Positions 31,574 to 39,303 of a stretch of DNA of 64,000 bases are shown piece after piece; within the stretch, counting starts at the first letter, position 1; each line of letters begins with the position of its first letter. The stretch comes from Agreia sp. VKM Ac-1783. GTDB lineage: Bacteria; Actinomycetota; Actinomycetes; Actinomycetales; Microbacteriaceae. The notes below the pieces were generated by a model that was not told the DNA's origin, made no database searches, and saw nothing but the letters and a program-made list of their open reading frames with translations. The DNA lies in the NCBI RefSeq assembly GCF_900177765.1, contig NZ_FXWI01000001.1:868001-932000 (forward strand). The letters run 5' to 3'. A program made the translations under genes and the position numbers.

Positions 31574-33072
31574 CCGAATCGGTGCTGTTGACGGGAGCCC
31601 GGCTGCCCGGGGGAGCGAGGGCCGACCTGCTTCTTGTCGACGGTCGCATCGATTCGGTGGGGGAGCCCGACGGCATCGTGCGTGGTGCGTCATCGAGCCA
31701 CGACGACGCGTCGACGCAGATCATCGATCTCGATGGCCGCTACGTGATTCCAGGCCTCTGGGACAAGCACGTGCACGCCACCCAGTGGGCGCTCGTCTCG
31801 CGCCGTCTCGACCTGTCGTCAGCCGAATCGGCGGCCGATGCTGTCGCTATCGTCGGCCAGCGACTCAGGCAGGCTGGTGAAGCGGATGCCGGGCCGCTGG
31901 TCGGTTACGGGTTCCGCGACGGACTCTGGCCCGACGCTCCGCACCGCGGCCTGCTCGATGCCGTGACAGGTGCACGACCCGTCATCCTCGTGAGTGCCGA
32001 TCTCCACTGCTGCTGGCTGAACTCCGCCGCGCTCGCAGAGCACGGCCGGGCGGAGCATCCCACAGGGCTGCTCCGCGAAGACGACTGCTTTGTCGTGACC
32101 CGCACCCTCGGCGACGTCGAGACCGAGACCCTCGATAGCTGGGTGCGCGACACCGCTCGCGCCGCCGCGGCCCGGGGTGTCGTCGGTGTCGTCGACCTCG
32201 AGATGTCGTGGAACGTCGACGACTGGACCCGTCGCATCCGGTCTGGCGCGACAGAGCTGCGGGTGCGATTCGGTATCTACCCGCAGCACCTCGACCGGGC
32301 CATCGATGCGGGGCTCGCGACCGGCGCGCTGATCGCGGGCACGCACGGACTGCTGCAGGTGGGGCCGTTCAAGGTGATCACCGATGGGTCACTCAACACG
32401 CGAACCGCGTACTGCTTCGACGAGTACCCCGGCCTCGAAGGGCTGGCCCACTCTCGCGGGCTGCTCAACGTTCCGTACGACGAGCTCGTACCGATGCTTC
32501 GCCGTGCGAGCCAAGCGGGCCTCGTTCCGGCCGTTCACGCCATCGGCGACCACGCCAACAAGCTCGCTCTCGATGCGTTCGAACGACTCGGCGTGGGCGG
32601 AAGCATCGAGCACGCCCAGCTCGTCGCCGAGTCCGACTTCGAGCGCTTCGCCCGTCTCGGGGTCACCGCCGGTGTGCAGCCCGAGCACGCCATGGATGAT
32701 CGCGACGTCGCCGACAAGTACTGGCCGGGGCGCACAGGCCGTGCGTTCGCGCTCGCGTCACTGCTCGAGGCCGGAGCCGATCTCGCCCTCGGATCCGACG
32801 CTCCGGTCGCCCCGCTCGACCCCTGGATCACCATCGCCGCCGCCGTGGTGCGCACGGGTGACGATCGTGCGCCCTGGCATCCCGAGCAGTCCATCTCGGT
32901 CGCCGACGCTCTGTTCGCCTCAGCCGACGGACGTCGTGCCCTCGAGCCGGGCGGGCCAGCCGACATCGCCGTTCTCGACGTCGATCCACTATCAGCCAGC
33001 ACCGACGAACTGCGCCGGATGCCCGTGGCCGCGACGCTGCTCGCGGGGCGCTTCACGCACAACGCGCTCTGA
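31570..33072 (+). CDS. Amidohydrolase family protein (YtcJ-like)
   Basis: A 500-residue metal-dependent hydrolase of the amidohydrolase superfamily. The metal ligands are visible: YVIPGLWDKHVHATQWAL (first His pair), the central FKVITDGSLNTRTAYCFDEY with the bridging Lys-like position, VPAVHAIGDHANKLALDAFE and SIEHAQLVAESDFERF with the later His ligands, and LALGSDAPVAPLDPW with the catalytic Asp. Substrate is unknown. It overlaps the PaiB-like gene by four bases, so the four genes from rpiB to here may form one operon. Confidence 0.88.
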   Translation: MTESVLLTGARLPGGARADLLLVDGRIDSVGEPDGIVRGASSSHDDASTQIIDLDGRYVIPGLWDKHVHATQWALVSRRLDLSSAESAADAVAIVGQRLRQAGEADAGPLVGYGFRDGLWPDAPHRGLLDAVTGARPVILVSADLHCCWLNSAALAEHGRAEHPTGLLREDDCFVVTRTLGDVETETLDSWVRDTARAAAARGVVGVVDLEMSWNVDDWTRRIRSGATELRVRFGIYPQHLDRAIDAGLATGALIAGTHGLLQVGPFKVITDGSLNTRTAYCFDEYPGLEGLAHSRGLLNVPYDELVPMLRRASQAGLVPAVHAIGDHANKLALDAFERLGVGGSIEHAQLVAESDFERFARLGVTAGVQPEHAMDDRDVADKYWPGRTGRAFALASLLEAGADLALGSDAPVAPLDPWITIAAAVVRTGDDRAPWHPEQSISVADALFASADGRRALEPGGPADIAVLDVDPLSASTDELRRMPVAATLLAGRFTHNAL

Positions 33073-33453
33073 CTCGGCGCGAGACACTGCCAGTCGGTGC
33101 TTCGGGCGCGGGTGCGTGTTTCCTGCTCACCCCAGCACATTTCGCGGCTCACCGAAAGGTCGGCTGCGCACAGGAGATCGCCGCTGCGCACTCGGGAGCT
33201 CGCAGAAGATCGGCGATCGGCTCCCGGAGCAGGGCGACCTCAGAGGCGGGGCTCCGCGTCGCGTCGGGTGCTTTCCCGCTAGCCCGACCCGCGATCTGCC
33301 GGAGCGTCGCTTTGATGACCGAATTCTGCAGCGTCGTCTTGATGGCCTGTATCGCGTTGCTCGATTGGGGATGGGGTCGTGAAGTCTCCTTCGGTCTTCA
33401 AACGTTGGCGTTGAGTGTGATTCGTCAGCCGGGACTTTCTAGCTCGGAACTCT
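33073..33453. other. Gene-free stretch between the amidohydrolase and HNH genes
   Basis: About 380 bases without a convincing gene, RNA or promoter. Open frames here have no recognisable protein features. An inverted repeat TTCTAG (33437-33442) with CTAGAA (33454-33459) lies at the stop of the HNH gene and might help end its transcript. The sequence may be a decayed gene remnant, but I cannot identify a parent. Confidence 0.4.
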
Positions 33454-34824
33454 CTAGAAGGGGCAGTCCGCGAGATCCTCCTCCGGTCCTGTCCCTCTCT
33501 TTGCGACTGCTTGCCCGGCCACGGTGGCGGCTTCTGAGCTGACGACGGCACTCAATGCTGCTGTGGATGCATGGATGAGTCGTTTCGGTGCGGGTTGCAT
33601 CCTGCCTTCCGGCCGGACCGTGTACTCGTAGCCCGCTGGCGAGGTGGCAGTCAGGATGTCGTCTCCGTTCTGCACGATCTGCCACCGGGTGTGGTGCTTC
33701 ACCCTGTGATGCCCTTGACTGAGCGGTGCGAGGTTCTCCGGGATCGTGTCCCCTCCGTAGACGTGGTCTTCGGTGTGGTCGACATCGGCCTGTTCCGATG
33801 GGACGGTGCAGCCGGGGAATACACAGGTCGGGTGCACGAGTCTCGCGTGGTCGATCATGCGCGCCGTGGGCCGATAGTCCCTGGGGTCGGTGGTTAGGAT
33901 GCGTCCGGTGATCGGGTCGGTGAGGATACGCCGCCACGACGTCGCCTCCGCCGTCAACTGCGCGGCGGTGGCCGGGTCGATCGGACCATAACCGCGGAGA
34001 ATCGCGGCCTCCTCGCCGATACCGAGGATGGTCATCGCGGGCACCATCACGTGCACCCTGCCCCGGACGCCACGGGTCGCCCCCGGAATCGAGGTTTCGC
34101 CGTTGAGCATCAAATCGGTGAGCACATCGAGCTTCAGGTGCCCCACGCTGCGCGGGTCACCTCCCGCCCTGAGACCTGCCGCGAGGCGGGCGGCACGGTC
34201 GGCGATCGCGTGAATCTCCGGCGCCGGAGCGAACAGGGTCAGGTACGCCATGCCATCCGCTGCCGGATCGACGTAAATGCGTCGGGTGGCTGCGGCCTTC
34301 TCGGCCCGTTCGACCGCGGTGGTGGGTTGGGCGAGTTCGACCTCGTGGCGGGCCTTGCGGTCGAGTTGCTTCGGATTCACCTCCGCCGCCAGCACCGCAA
34401 GCCCGGTGTCGTAGGCGGTCAACGCATCTCCGTCGAGACCGTCGGAATGCTTCGCGATGACCTCGGCGTGCTCCCACGACACGACCCCCGCAGTTACTGC
34501 GGCGAGCGTGGCCGGGAGACGATCCACGAGAGCGGTGCTTGTGTCGATCAGAGTCGCGGCCCGATACTCGGTGCGGCGGGTGAGCTGGGCGAGTTCGGTG
34601 AACAACTCGACTCTCTCGACTCGAGCGGTCGACCATACGGGACCACCGGTAGAGGTGTCTGCTGGTGCCTGCCGGTGAAGGTGGTTTCGCGCGTCGGTGA
34701 CGCGTCTGGCCCTGACCGCAGACAGTCGGGCTATCTGCTGATCGAGGGCGGCGACCTCCTCGAGCGCGACCACGTACGGGTCGGGCTCGAGGAGCGGGAT
34801 GGTTGATGTCATACCTGAAGTCAA
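33454..34824 (-). CDS. DUF222 / HNH endonuclease domain protein
   Basis: A 456-residue protein of the DUF222-HNH family (13E12-repeat type) that is multicopy in many actinobacteria. The N-terminal DUF222 region spans residues about 10-290, alpha-helical, with ALIDTSTALVDRLPATLAAV-like repeats of hydrophobic residues. The HNH nuclease motif follows: HPTCVFPGCTVPSEQADVDH, then DHVYGGDTIPENLAPL and HHRVKHHTRWQI, with metal-site Cys and His residues. A nuclease role is plausible but no target is known. It is flanked by gene-free DNA on both sides, which suggests a mobile or accessory element. Confidence 0.88.
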   Translation of the reverse strand: MTSGMTSTIPLLEPDPYVVALEEVAALDQQIARLSAVRARRVTDARNHLHRQAPADTSTGGPVWSTARVERVELFTELAQLTRRTEYRAATLIDTSTALVDRLPATLAAVTAGVVSWEHAEVIAKHSDGLDGDALTAYDTGLAVLAAEVNPKQLDRKARHEVELAQPTTAVERAEKAAATRRIYVDPAADGMAYLTLFAPAPEIHAIADRAARLAAGLRAGGDPRSVGHLKLDVLTDLMLNGETSIPGATRGVRGRVHVMVPAMTILGIGEEAAILRGYGPIDPATAAQLTAEATSWRRILTDPITGRILTTDPRDYRPTARMIDHARLVHPTCVFPGCTVPSEQADVDHTEDHVYGGDTIPENLAPLSQGHHRVKHHTRWQIVQNGDDILTATSPAGYEYTVRPEGRMQPAPKRLIHASTAALSAVVSSEAATVAGQAVAKRGTGPEEDLADCPF

Positions 34825-35209
34825 ACAGCAGCCACCGACACCGGGTCCGCGACGGGATTCATTGCTTGATCAGGGAATATTGCTGTGGATAACTACCGAA
34901 TGGGCGCCCTGTGGAGGAGTAGACATCGCCTTCCGGGTGCTCTTCGACAGGCTCAGGGAACGGGTCTCGATACGGCCGCGGGCGGCCTACTCGACCAACG
35001 CGGCCAGGTCTCGATACGGCCGCGGGCGGCCTACCCGACCAACGCGGGGCTGTCTGCTCGACCAGTGCGGGACGTGGCCTACTCGACCAGCGCACGTGGG
35101 TCTCGATACGGCCGCGGGCGGCCTACTCGACCAACGCGGCAGCCGGGTCTCGACCAACGCGGGCGCGGCCTACTCGACCAGCGCAGCCGTCTCCCGATGG
35201 GCGCAGAGA
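34825..35209. other. Gene-free stretch with repeat array
   Basis: About 385 bases without a protein-coding gene, upstream of the HNH gene. Most of it (34941-35186) is a cluster of short palindromic repeats described separately. The first 110 bases hold nothing I recognise. Confidence 0.6.
34941..35186. repeat. Cluster of REP-like intergenic repeats
   Basis: Three full copies of a 39-base unit start at 34963, 35007 and 35099; each opens with GGTCTCGATACGGCCGC, has an internal palindrome GGCCGC/GCGGCC and closes with TACTCGACCAACGC (second copy TACCCGACC). Shorter pieces with CTCGACC lie at 35055-35093 and 35147-35186. A head segment CTTCGACAGGCTCAGGGAAC is found at 34942. The arms GTCTCGA and TCGACC suggest a hairpin, similar to dispersed palindromic repeats in Microbacteriaceae chromosomes. 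Confidence 0.8.
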
Positions 35210-35491
35210 TCAGCGGCGGGTCACGAGTGACCATGCCGCGCGCCGCAGCTCGGGGTAATCGAAGGCGATGCCGCGCAGGATCTCGAAGTTCGACTGATGC
35301 GGATCACCGGGGCGACGGGCCTCGACGTGGGCGGTGCGGAGCCCGATGACGACGCACTGGTCGACCGTGGGCAGGTCGGGGAGAAACTCCCACGGATCTT
35401 CGCCCTCGCGGCAGCGGGCTTCGATGCCCGCATCCAGAACGTCACGGGCCTCCTGCCGGAGCTGCGATAGAGCAAGAAGATCTTTTTCCAC
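35210..35491 (-). CDS. Small hypothetical protein
   Basis: A 93-residue soluble protein that I do not recognise. It starts EKDLLALSQLRQEARDVLDA, contains a central CREGEDPWEFLPDLPTVDQC with two Cys, and ends ELRRAAWSLVTRR. No signal peptide or membrane helix is evident. A -10-like TAGCCT six bases upstream of its GTG start supports expression as a leaderless message. It is 9 bases downstream of the PPK2 gene on the same strand, so it might also be the tail of that operon. Confidence 0.55.
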   Translation of the reverse strand: MEKDLLALSQLRQEARDVLDAGIEARCREGEDPWEFLPDLPTVDQCVVIGLRTAHVEARRPGDPHQSNFEILRGIAFDYPELRRAAWSLVTRR

Positions 35492-35503
35492 CCAACAAGG
35501 CTA
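35492..35503 (-). promoter_or_regulatory. Putative leaderless promoter -10 box for the gene starting at 35491
   Basis: TAGCCT (35503-35498, minus strand) is followed by TGTTGG and the GTG at 35491. It overlaps the 3' end of the PPK2 gene, so it would be an internal promoter. Confidence 0.35.
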
Positions 35504-36424
35504 CGCGACGATGTTGGCGTTCTCCCCGCGTTCGTAGATTCGAGCGGCCGAACCCACGATGTTTCCGTCGGGCTGCCCGACGATCTCGTGGTCCTTGTTG
35601 TCGTAGTCGAACAGGCTCAGCACGTGGCGCATCGCCTCGAGGCGCGCACGCTTCTTGTCGTTGCTCTTCACCACGGTCCAGGGGGCGTTCGACGTGTCTG
35701 TGTGGGCGAACATGGCCTCTTTCGCCGCCGTGTAGTCACCCCACTTGTCGAGCGACGCGATATCCATGGGCGACAGTTTCCACTGCCTCACCGGGTCGAC
35801 CTGCCGAATGGCGAAGCGCGTGCGCTGTTCGTCTGCAGAGACAGAGAACCAGAACTTGACCAGGTCGATGCCGTCACCCACCAGCATCTCCTCGAACCTC
35901 GGCGTCTGGCGCATGAACTCGTCGTACTGGGCGGGGGTGCAGAACCCCATGACCCGCTCGACGCCGGCGCGGTTGTACCAGGAGCGATCGAAGAGCACGA
36001 TCTCTCCTGAAGCCGGGAGGTGCTTCACATAACGCTGGAAGTACCACTGGCCGCTTTCCCGCTCTGACGGTTTCTCGAGGGCGACCGTTCGTGCCCCGCG
36101 CGGATTGAGGTGCTCGGTGAAACGCTTGATCGTTCCGCCCTTACCGGCGGCGTCGCGGCCCTCGAAGACAACGACGAGGCGGCGATCGGATGCCTTGATC
36201 CAGTTCTGCAGCTTCAGCAGCTCGATCTGCAGCAGGCGTTTCGAGAGCTCGTACTCGTTTCTGTCCATACGCTCGGCATACGGATATCCCTCGCGCCACG
36301 TATCGATGCGAGTGCCGTCCCGCGAGATGAGTACGGGATCGTCGTCGTCCTCATCGAACACCGTGTAACCCGAGACATCGTCGAGATCGGGCGGGAGTGC
36401 GTAGTGGCTCACGAGCTGCGTCAT
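35501..36424 (-). CDS. ppk2: Polyphosphate kinase 2
   Basis: A 307-residue class I polyphosphate kinase 2, transferring phosphate between polyphosphate and nucleoside diphosphates. Walker A VVFEGRDAAGKGGTIKRFTE (residues about 75-94) and Walker B with lid EIVLFDRSWYNRAGVERVMG are both present, along with FWFSVSADEQRTRF and APWTVVKSNDKKRARL near the end. The acidic DEDDDDP stretch near residue 25 is unusual but outside the catalytic core. The start is the ATG at 36424, seven bases after TAGCGT on the minus strand; nine further upstream codons lack similarity. ADP/GDP specificity cannot be told by eye. Confidence 0.93.
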   Translation of the reverse strand: MTQLVSHYALPPDLDDVSGYTVFDEDDDDPVLISRDGTRIDTWREGYPYAERMDRNEYELSKRLLQIELLKLQNWIKASDRRLVVVFEGRDAAGKGGTIKRFTEHLNPRGARTVALEKPSERESGQWYFQRYVKHLPASGEIVLFDRSWYNRAGVERVMGFCTPAQYDEFMRQTPRFEEMLVGDGIDLVKFWFSVSADEQRTRFAIRQVDPVRQWKLSPMDIASLDKWGDYTAAKEAMFAHTDTSNAPWTVVKSNDKKRARLEAMRHVLSLFDYDNKDHEIVGQPDGNIVGSAARIYERGENANIVA

Positions 36425-36437
36425 GGGCCCGACGCTA
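36425..36437 (-). promoter_or_regulatory. Putative leaderless promoter -10 box for ppk2
   Basis: TAGCGT (36437-36432, minus strand) is followed by seven bases and the ATG at 36424. Confidence 0.4.
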
Positions 36438-36487
36438 GCCGCCGGAGGCATCCGGTCGGTGGCCGTGGGGTGGACGCCGGGTTAACC

Positions 36488-36525
36488 ACGACGGCCCTCC
36501 GGTGGACTCACCGGAGGGCCGTCGT
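36488..36525. terminator. Strong hairpin terminator between ppk2 and dps
   Basis: A perfect 17-base-pair stem (36488-36504 with 36509-36525) closes a four-base loop. It lies 11 bases downstream of dps on the minus strand and before ppk2. No clear T-run follows, so it may be a hairpin-only terminator. Confidence 0.75.
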
Positions 36526-36536
36526 TAAAGCTGCGA

Positions 36537-37025
36537 TTACTCGGCGATGTGCGCCGCGAGGAACCAACGCGACTTCTCGAGGCCGCGGGCGATCTCGAGA
36601 ACGACGTCCTGGCTGGTGAGGTCGATGTCGTTGAGTTCGGTGATGGCCTTGCGGATGCCCACCAGCGTGGCGTCGATCTGTGCGACCATCGCGGCGATCA
36701 TGTACTCGGAGCGCTGGAAACCGGGCTCCATGGTAGGGATGACAGTCTTGGCGGCGACGGTCTCGATACGAGCGTCGAGCGGAAGACCGAGGGCGACGAC
36801 GCGCTCGGCGGCGAGGTCGGCCCAGTCCTGGGCGTGGCTCACGACGTTGTCGAGCAGCTCGTGAACGCCGATGAAGTTGGCGCCGCGCACGTGCCAGTGC
36901 GCCTGCTTGCCGTTGATGGCGAGGGCCTGGAGGTCGACGACGATCGGGGCGAGGAACTGGGCCGTAGCGGCTGCGACGTCGGGGCTCGTCGAGCTGGTGG
37001 GAACGGTGACGGTTGTGTTGGTCAT
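36537..37025 (-). CDS. dps: Dps-family ferritin-like DNA-protection protein
   Basis: A 162-residue Dps (DNA-binding protein from starved cells), a dodecameric ferritin-like protein that oxidises iron and protects DNA during starvation and oxidative stress. The ferroxidase region KQAHWHVRGANFIGVHELLD and VSHAQDWADLAAERVVALG shows the conserved His, His, Asp and Glu ligands. ARGLEKSRWFLAAHIAE ends the protein, as in the family. The ATG at 37025 is preceded by AGGAG; the preceding open codons are not similar. Its ppk2 neighbour suggests a stress-related pair, but they are separated by a terminator. Confidence 0.93.
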   Translation of the reverse strand: MTNTTVTVPTSSTSPDVAAATAQFLAPIVVDLQALAINGKQAHWHVRGANFIGVHELLDNVVSHAQDWADLAAERVVALGLPLDARIETVAAKTVIPTMEPGFQRSEYMIAAMVAQIDATLVGIRKAITELNDIDLTSQDVVLEIARGLEKSRWFLAAHIAE

Positions 37026-37050
37026 TGTGTGACTCCTATCGTGTCTGACT

Positions 37051-37056
37051 CGTATA
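37051..37056 (-). promoter_or_regulatory. Putative -10 box of dps
   Basis: On the minus strand TATACG (37056-37051) lies about 25 bases before the dps start, with room for an untranslated leader bearing the AGGAG ribosome binding site. No good -35 was found. Confidence 0.4.
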
Positions 37057-37190
37057 ACCGTACTCAGCACAGATTGTTCCGCAAGCAAGCTGAGGCTGGG
37101 CTAACCCAGGGCTGACCGGGGGTTAACCCCCGGGCGATACCGGATGCTCGTCGTATGTCGGCGAGGCGGCGTGACGGTCAGGGTTGAGGC

Positions 37191-38597
37191 ATGACAACAC
37201 ACACTCTCGACATGACACAGCAGCTGGACTCTGCCACGCTGGGCACGATGATCGACACCGACGGAACCGCACCGGTGCAGAGCCGATTCCGTCGACGCTG
37301 GGCCAGGGTGCCTCGAGAACTGGGATTTCTTCTCGCCACGCTTCCGGTCGTGACGGTCGTGTTCATCGTTCTTGTGACTCTGTTCTCGCTCGGCGTCTCG
37401 ACCGTCGTTCTCGTCGGCGGCGTCTTCGTTCTGGCCGCCGCCATGGTGACGGCGCGCTGGTCCGGCGCCGTCGAGCTCGCTCGTCTCGAAGCGGCGGGGA
37501 TGCCGCCCATCGCTCGCCCGACGTGGAACGTCGAGCGCCGCCCCGGCATCGTGGGCTGGCTCAGGCACTACCTGGGCGATGGGCACTACTGGTTGTACTT
37601 GCTGCACGGGGGAGTCGTGAACTTCGCCGTGGGCGTCGCTACCTGGTGTGTGGCGATCACCTGGCTCGTCACCGGCCTCGGCGGTCTGACCTTCGGCATC
37701 TGGTCACGATTCCTTCCCCCTCACGAAGCCGGCAACCTGTGGATCAACAAGGTCGTCATCGAGTTCGTCGTGCCTGGCCTGCAGCTCGGAGACGATCCTG
37801 ATGTTCTTCAGCGCAACGAGACGATCCTCTACACGGTGCTCGGTCTCGTCATGCTCGCGACGCTGCCCTTCGTCACGCACGGTCTCGTAAGAATCCACCA
37901 GGGAATCGCCCGCGGCATGCTCGGTCGCTTCGCCTCCGACGATCTCAAGCGTGAAGTCGCCGCCCTCGGCGCGTCCCGCGACGCGGCCGTCTCGGCCGAG
38001 GATCACAGTCTGCGACGCCTCGAGCGAGACATCCACGACGGTCCCCAGCAGCGTCTCGTACGGCTGCAATTCGACCTCGCCAGCGCCGAGCGTGCTCTCG
38101 ACTCCGATCCCGCCGCCGCCCGAGCTCTGCTCGAAGGCGCCAGAGAGCAGTCGCGTGATGCGCTCGAGGAACTGCGTGACCTGTCGCGGGGCTTCGCGCC
38201 GCCCCTCCTGCAGGACCGCGGCCTTGCGGCCGCACTCGAATCGCTCGCCGTTCGCAGCACCGTGCCCACGAGCATCCGGCTGTCGTTGGGGCAGTCGGAG
38301 ATCGCGCCCGAGGTGGAGCGCAGCGTCTACTTCATTGCGGCTGAGCTTCTGGCCAACGTGGCGAAGCACTCCGCAGCGACCATGGCCACGGTCACGGCGT
38401 CTACGCGCGAATCCGAGACCGGGGAGTCCGTGCTCGAGCTCACCGTCTTCGATGACGGCATCGGGTCGGCGGCCGAGGTCGCGGGCCACGGGCTGGCCGG
38501 ACTCGCCGAGAGGGTGAGCGGGTTGCGTGGAGAGATCTCGATCACGTCGCCGGAGGGCGGTCCGACGATGATCGCAACCCGCATCCCTCTATCCTGA
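37191..38597 (+). CDS. Sensor histidine kinase (NarL-type, putative sensor domain)
   Basis: A 468-residue membrane histidine kinase. Residues about 40-260 form a sensor region with four hydrophobic helices (for example PVVTVVFIVLVTLFSLGVST and WWLYLL-like HYWLYLLHGG) resembling the Sensor domain of actinobacterial kinases. A HisKA_3 dimerisation motif follows, LERDIHDGPQQRLVRLQFDL with the phosphorylated His, and a HATPase domain with ELLANVAKHSAATMATV (N box) and FDDGIGSAAEVAGHGLAGL (G1/G2). It starts ATG at 37191 with GAGG close by. The response regulator gene begins five bases after its stop. Confidence 0.9.
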   Translation: MTTHTLDMTQQLDSATLGTMIDTDGTAPVQSRFRRRWARVPRELGFLLATLPVVTVVFIVLVTLFSLGVSTVVLVGGVFVLAAAMVTARWSGAVELARLEAAGMPPIARPTWNVERRPGIVGWLRHYLGDGHYWLYLLHGGVVNFAVGVATWCVAITWLVTGLGGLTFGIWSRFLPPHEAGNLWINKVVIEFVVPGLQLGDDPDVLQRNETILYTVLGLVMLATLPFVTHGLVRIHQGIARGMLGRFASDDLKREVAALGASRDAAVSAEDHSLRRLERDIHDGPQQRLVRLQFDLASAERALDSDPAAARALLEGAREQSRDALEELRDLSRGFAPPLLQDRGLAAALESLAVRSTVPTSIRLSLGQSEIAPEVERSVYFIAAELLANVAKHSAATMATVTASTRESETGESVLELTVFDDGIGSAAEVAGHGLAGLAERVSGLRGEISITSPEGGPTMIATRIPLS

Positions 38598-38601
38598 GGG
38601 A

Positions 38602-39282
38602 GTGAGCGAGCGAGACGAGAAGCCCCGGTCGGCCGGCGGAATCCGTCTCGTTCTCGCTGAGGACTCGCTTCTGTTGCGCGAGGGCCTCGTTCGGCTCTTC
38701 GCCGAGGCGGGGTTCGAGACGGTGGCGGCCTACGGCGACGCCGAGGCGCTGCTTGCCGACGTCGCCTCGACCTCGCCAGACGTGGCGATACTCGACGTCC
38801 GGATGCCGCCGACATTCCGCGACGAGGGAGTGCGCGCGGCGCTCGATCTCCGTCGGCGACATCCGGAGATCGGCATTCTGCTGCTGAGTCAGTACGTCGA
38901 GGAGACTTACGCGGTCGAGCTTCTGGCGGCCGGCGAGAGCGGCGTCGGTTACCTGTTGAAAGACCGGCTGGCGTCTCTCGACGAACTGCGGGATGCCGTG
39001 ACCCGCATCGCCGGCGGCGGCACGGTTCTCGACGAGCAGGTCGTGCGGCATCTGCTCGGTCGGCGCCGTGACCCGCTGGCGACGCTCACGGCGCGGGAGC
39101 GCGACGTGATCGCCCTGATGGCGGAGGGGCGAACGAACGCGGGCATCGCCGCGCAGCTCGTCGTGGGAACGGGCGCCGTCGAGAAGCACGTCTCGAGCAT
39201 CTTCTCGAAGCTCGGGCTCGATGACTCCGGCACCGACCATCGCCGCGTTCTGGCCGTGCTCGCCTGGCTGCAAGCATCGTGA
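38602..39282 (+). CDS. Response regulator, NarL/LuxR family
   Basis: A 226-residue two-component response regulator and partner of the kinase upstream. The receiver domain contains LVLAEDSLLLREGLVRLFAE (acidic pocket) and VAILDVRMPPTF with the phospho-accepting Asp; a Lys in VGYLLKDRLASL is the conserved switch residue. The C-terminal LuxR-type helix-turn-helix is LTARERDVIALMAEGRTNAG followed by GAVEKHVSSIFSKLGL. It is translated from a GTG at 38602 that lies 5 bases after the kinase stop. Its regulon is unknown. Confidence 0.93.
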   Translation: MSERDEKPRSAGGIRLVLAEDSLLLREGLVRLFAEAGFETVAAYGDAEALLADVASTSPDVAILDVRMPPTFRDEGVRAALDLRRRHPEIGILLLSQYVEETYAVELLAAGESGVGYLLKDRLASLDELRDAVTRIAGGGTVLDEQVVRHLLGRRRDPLATLTARERDVIALMAEGRTNAGIAAQLVVGTGAVEKHVSSIFSKLGLDDSGTDHRRVLAVLAWLQAS

Positions 39283-39303
39283 ACTCAGGAGCGTGGCGGC
39301 GTG

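Noticed and set aside
33073-33453. Decayed gene or insertion sequence remnant
   Set aside because: No transposase-like or other recognisable residues could be read in any frame, so it is recorded only as gene-free DNA.
34941-35186. CRISPR array
   Set aside because: The repeats are palindromic, unevenly spaced and partly truncated; there are no unique spacers of constant length and no cas genes.
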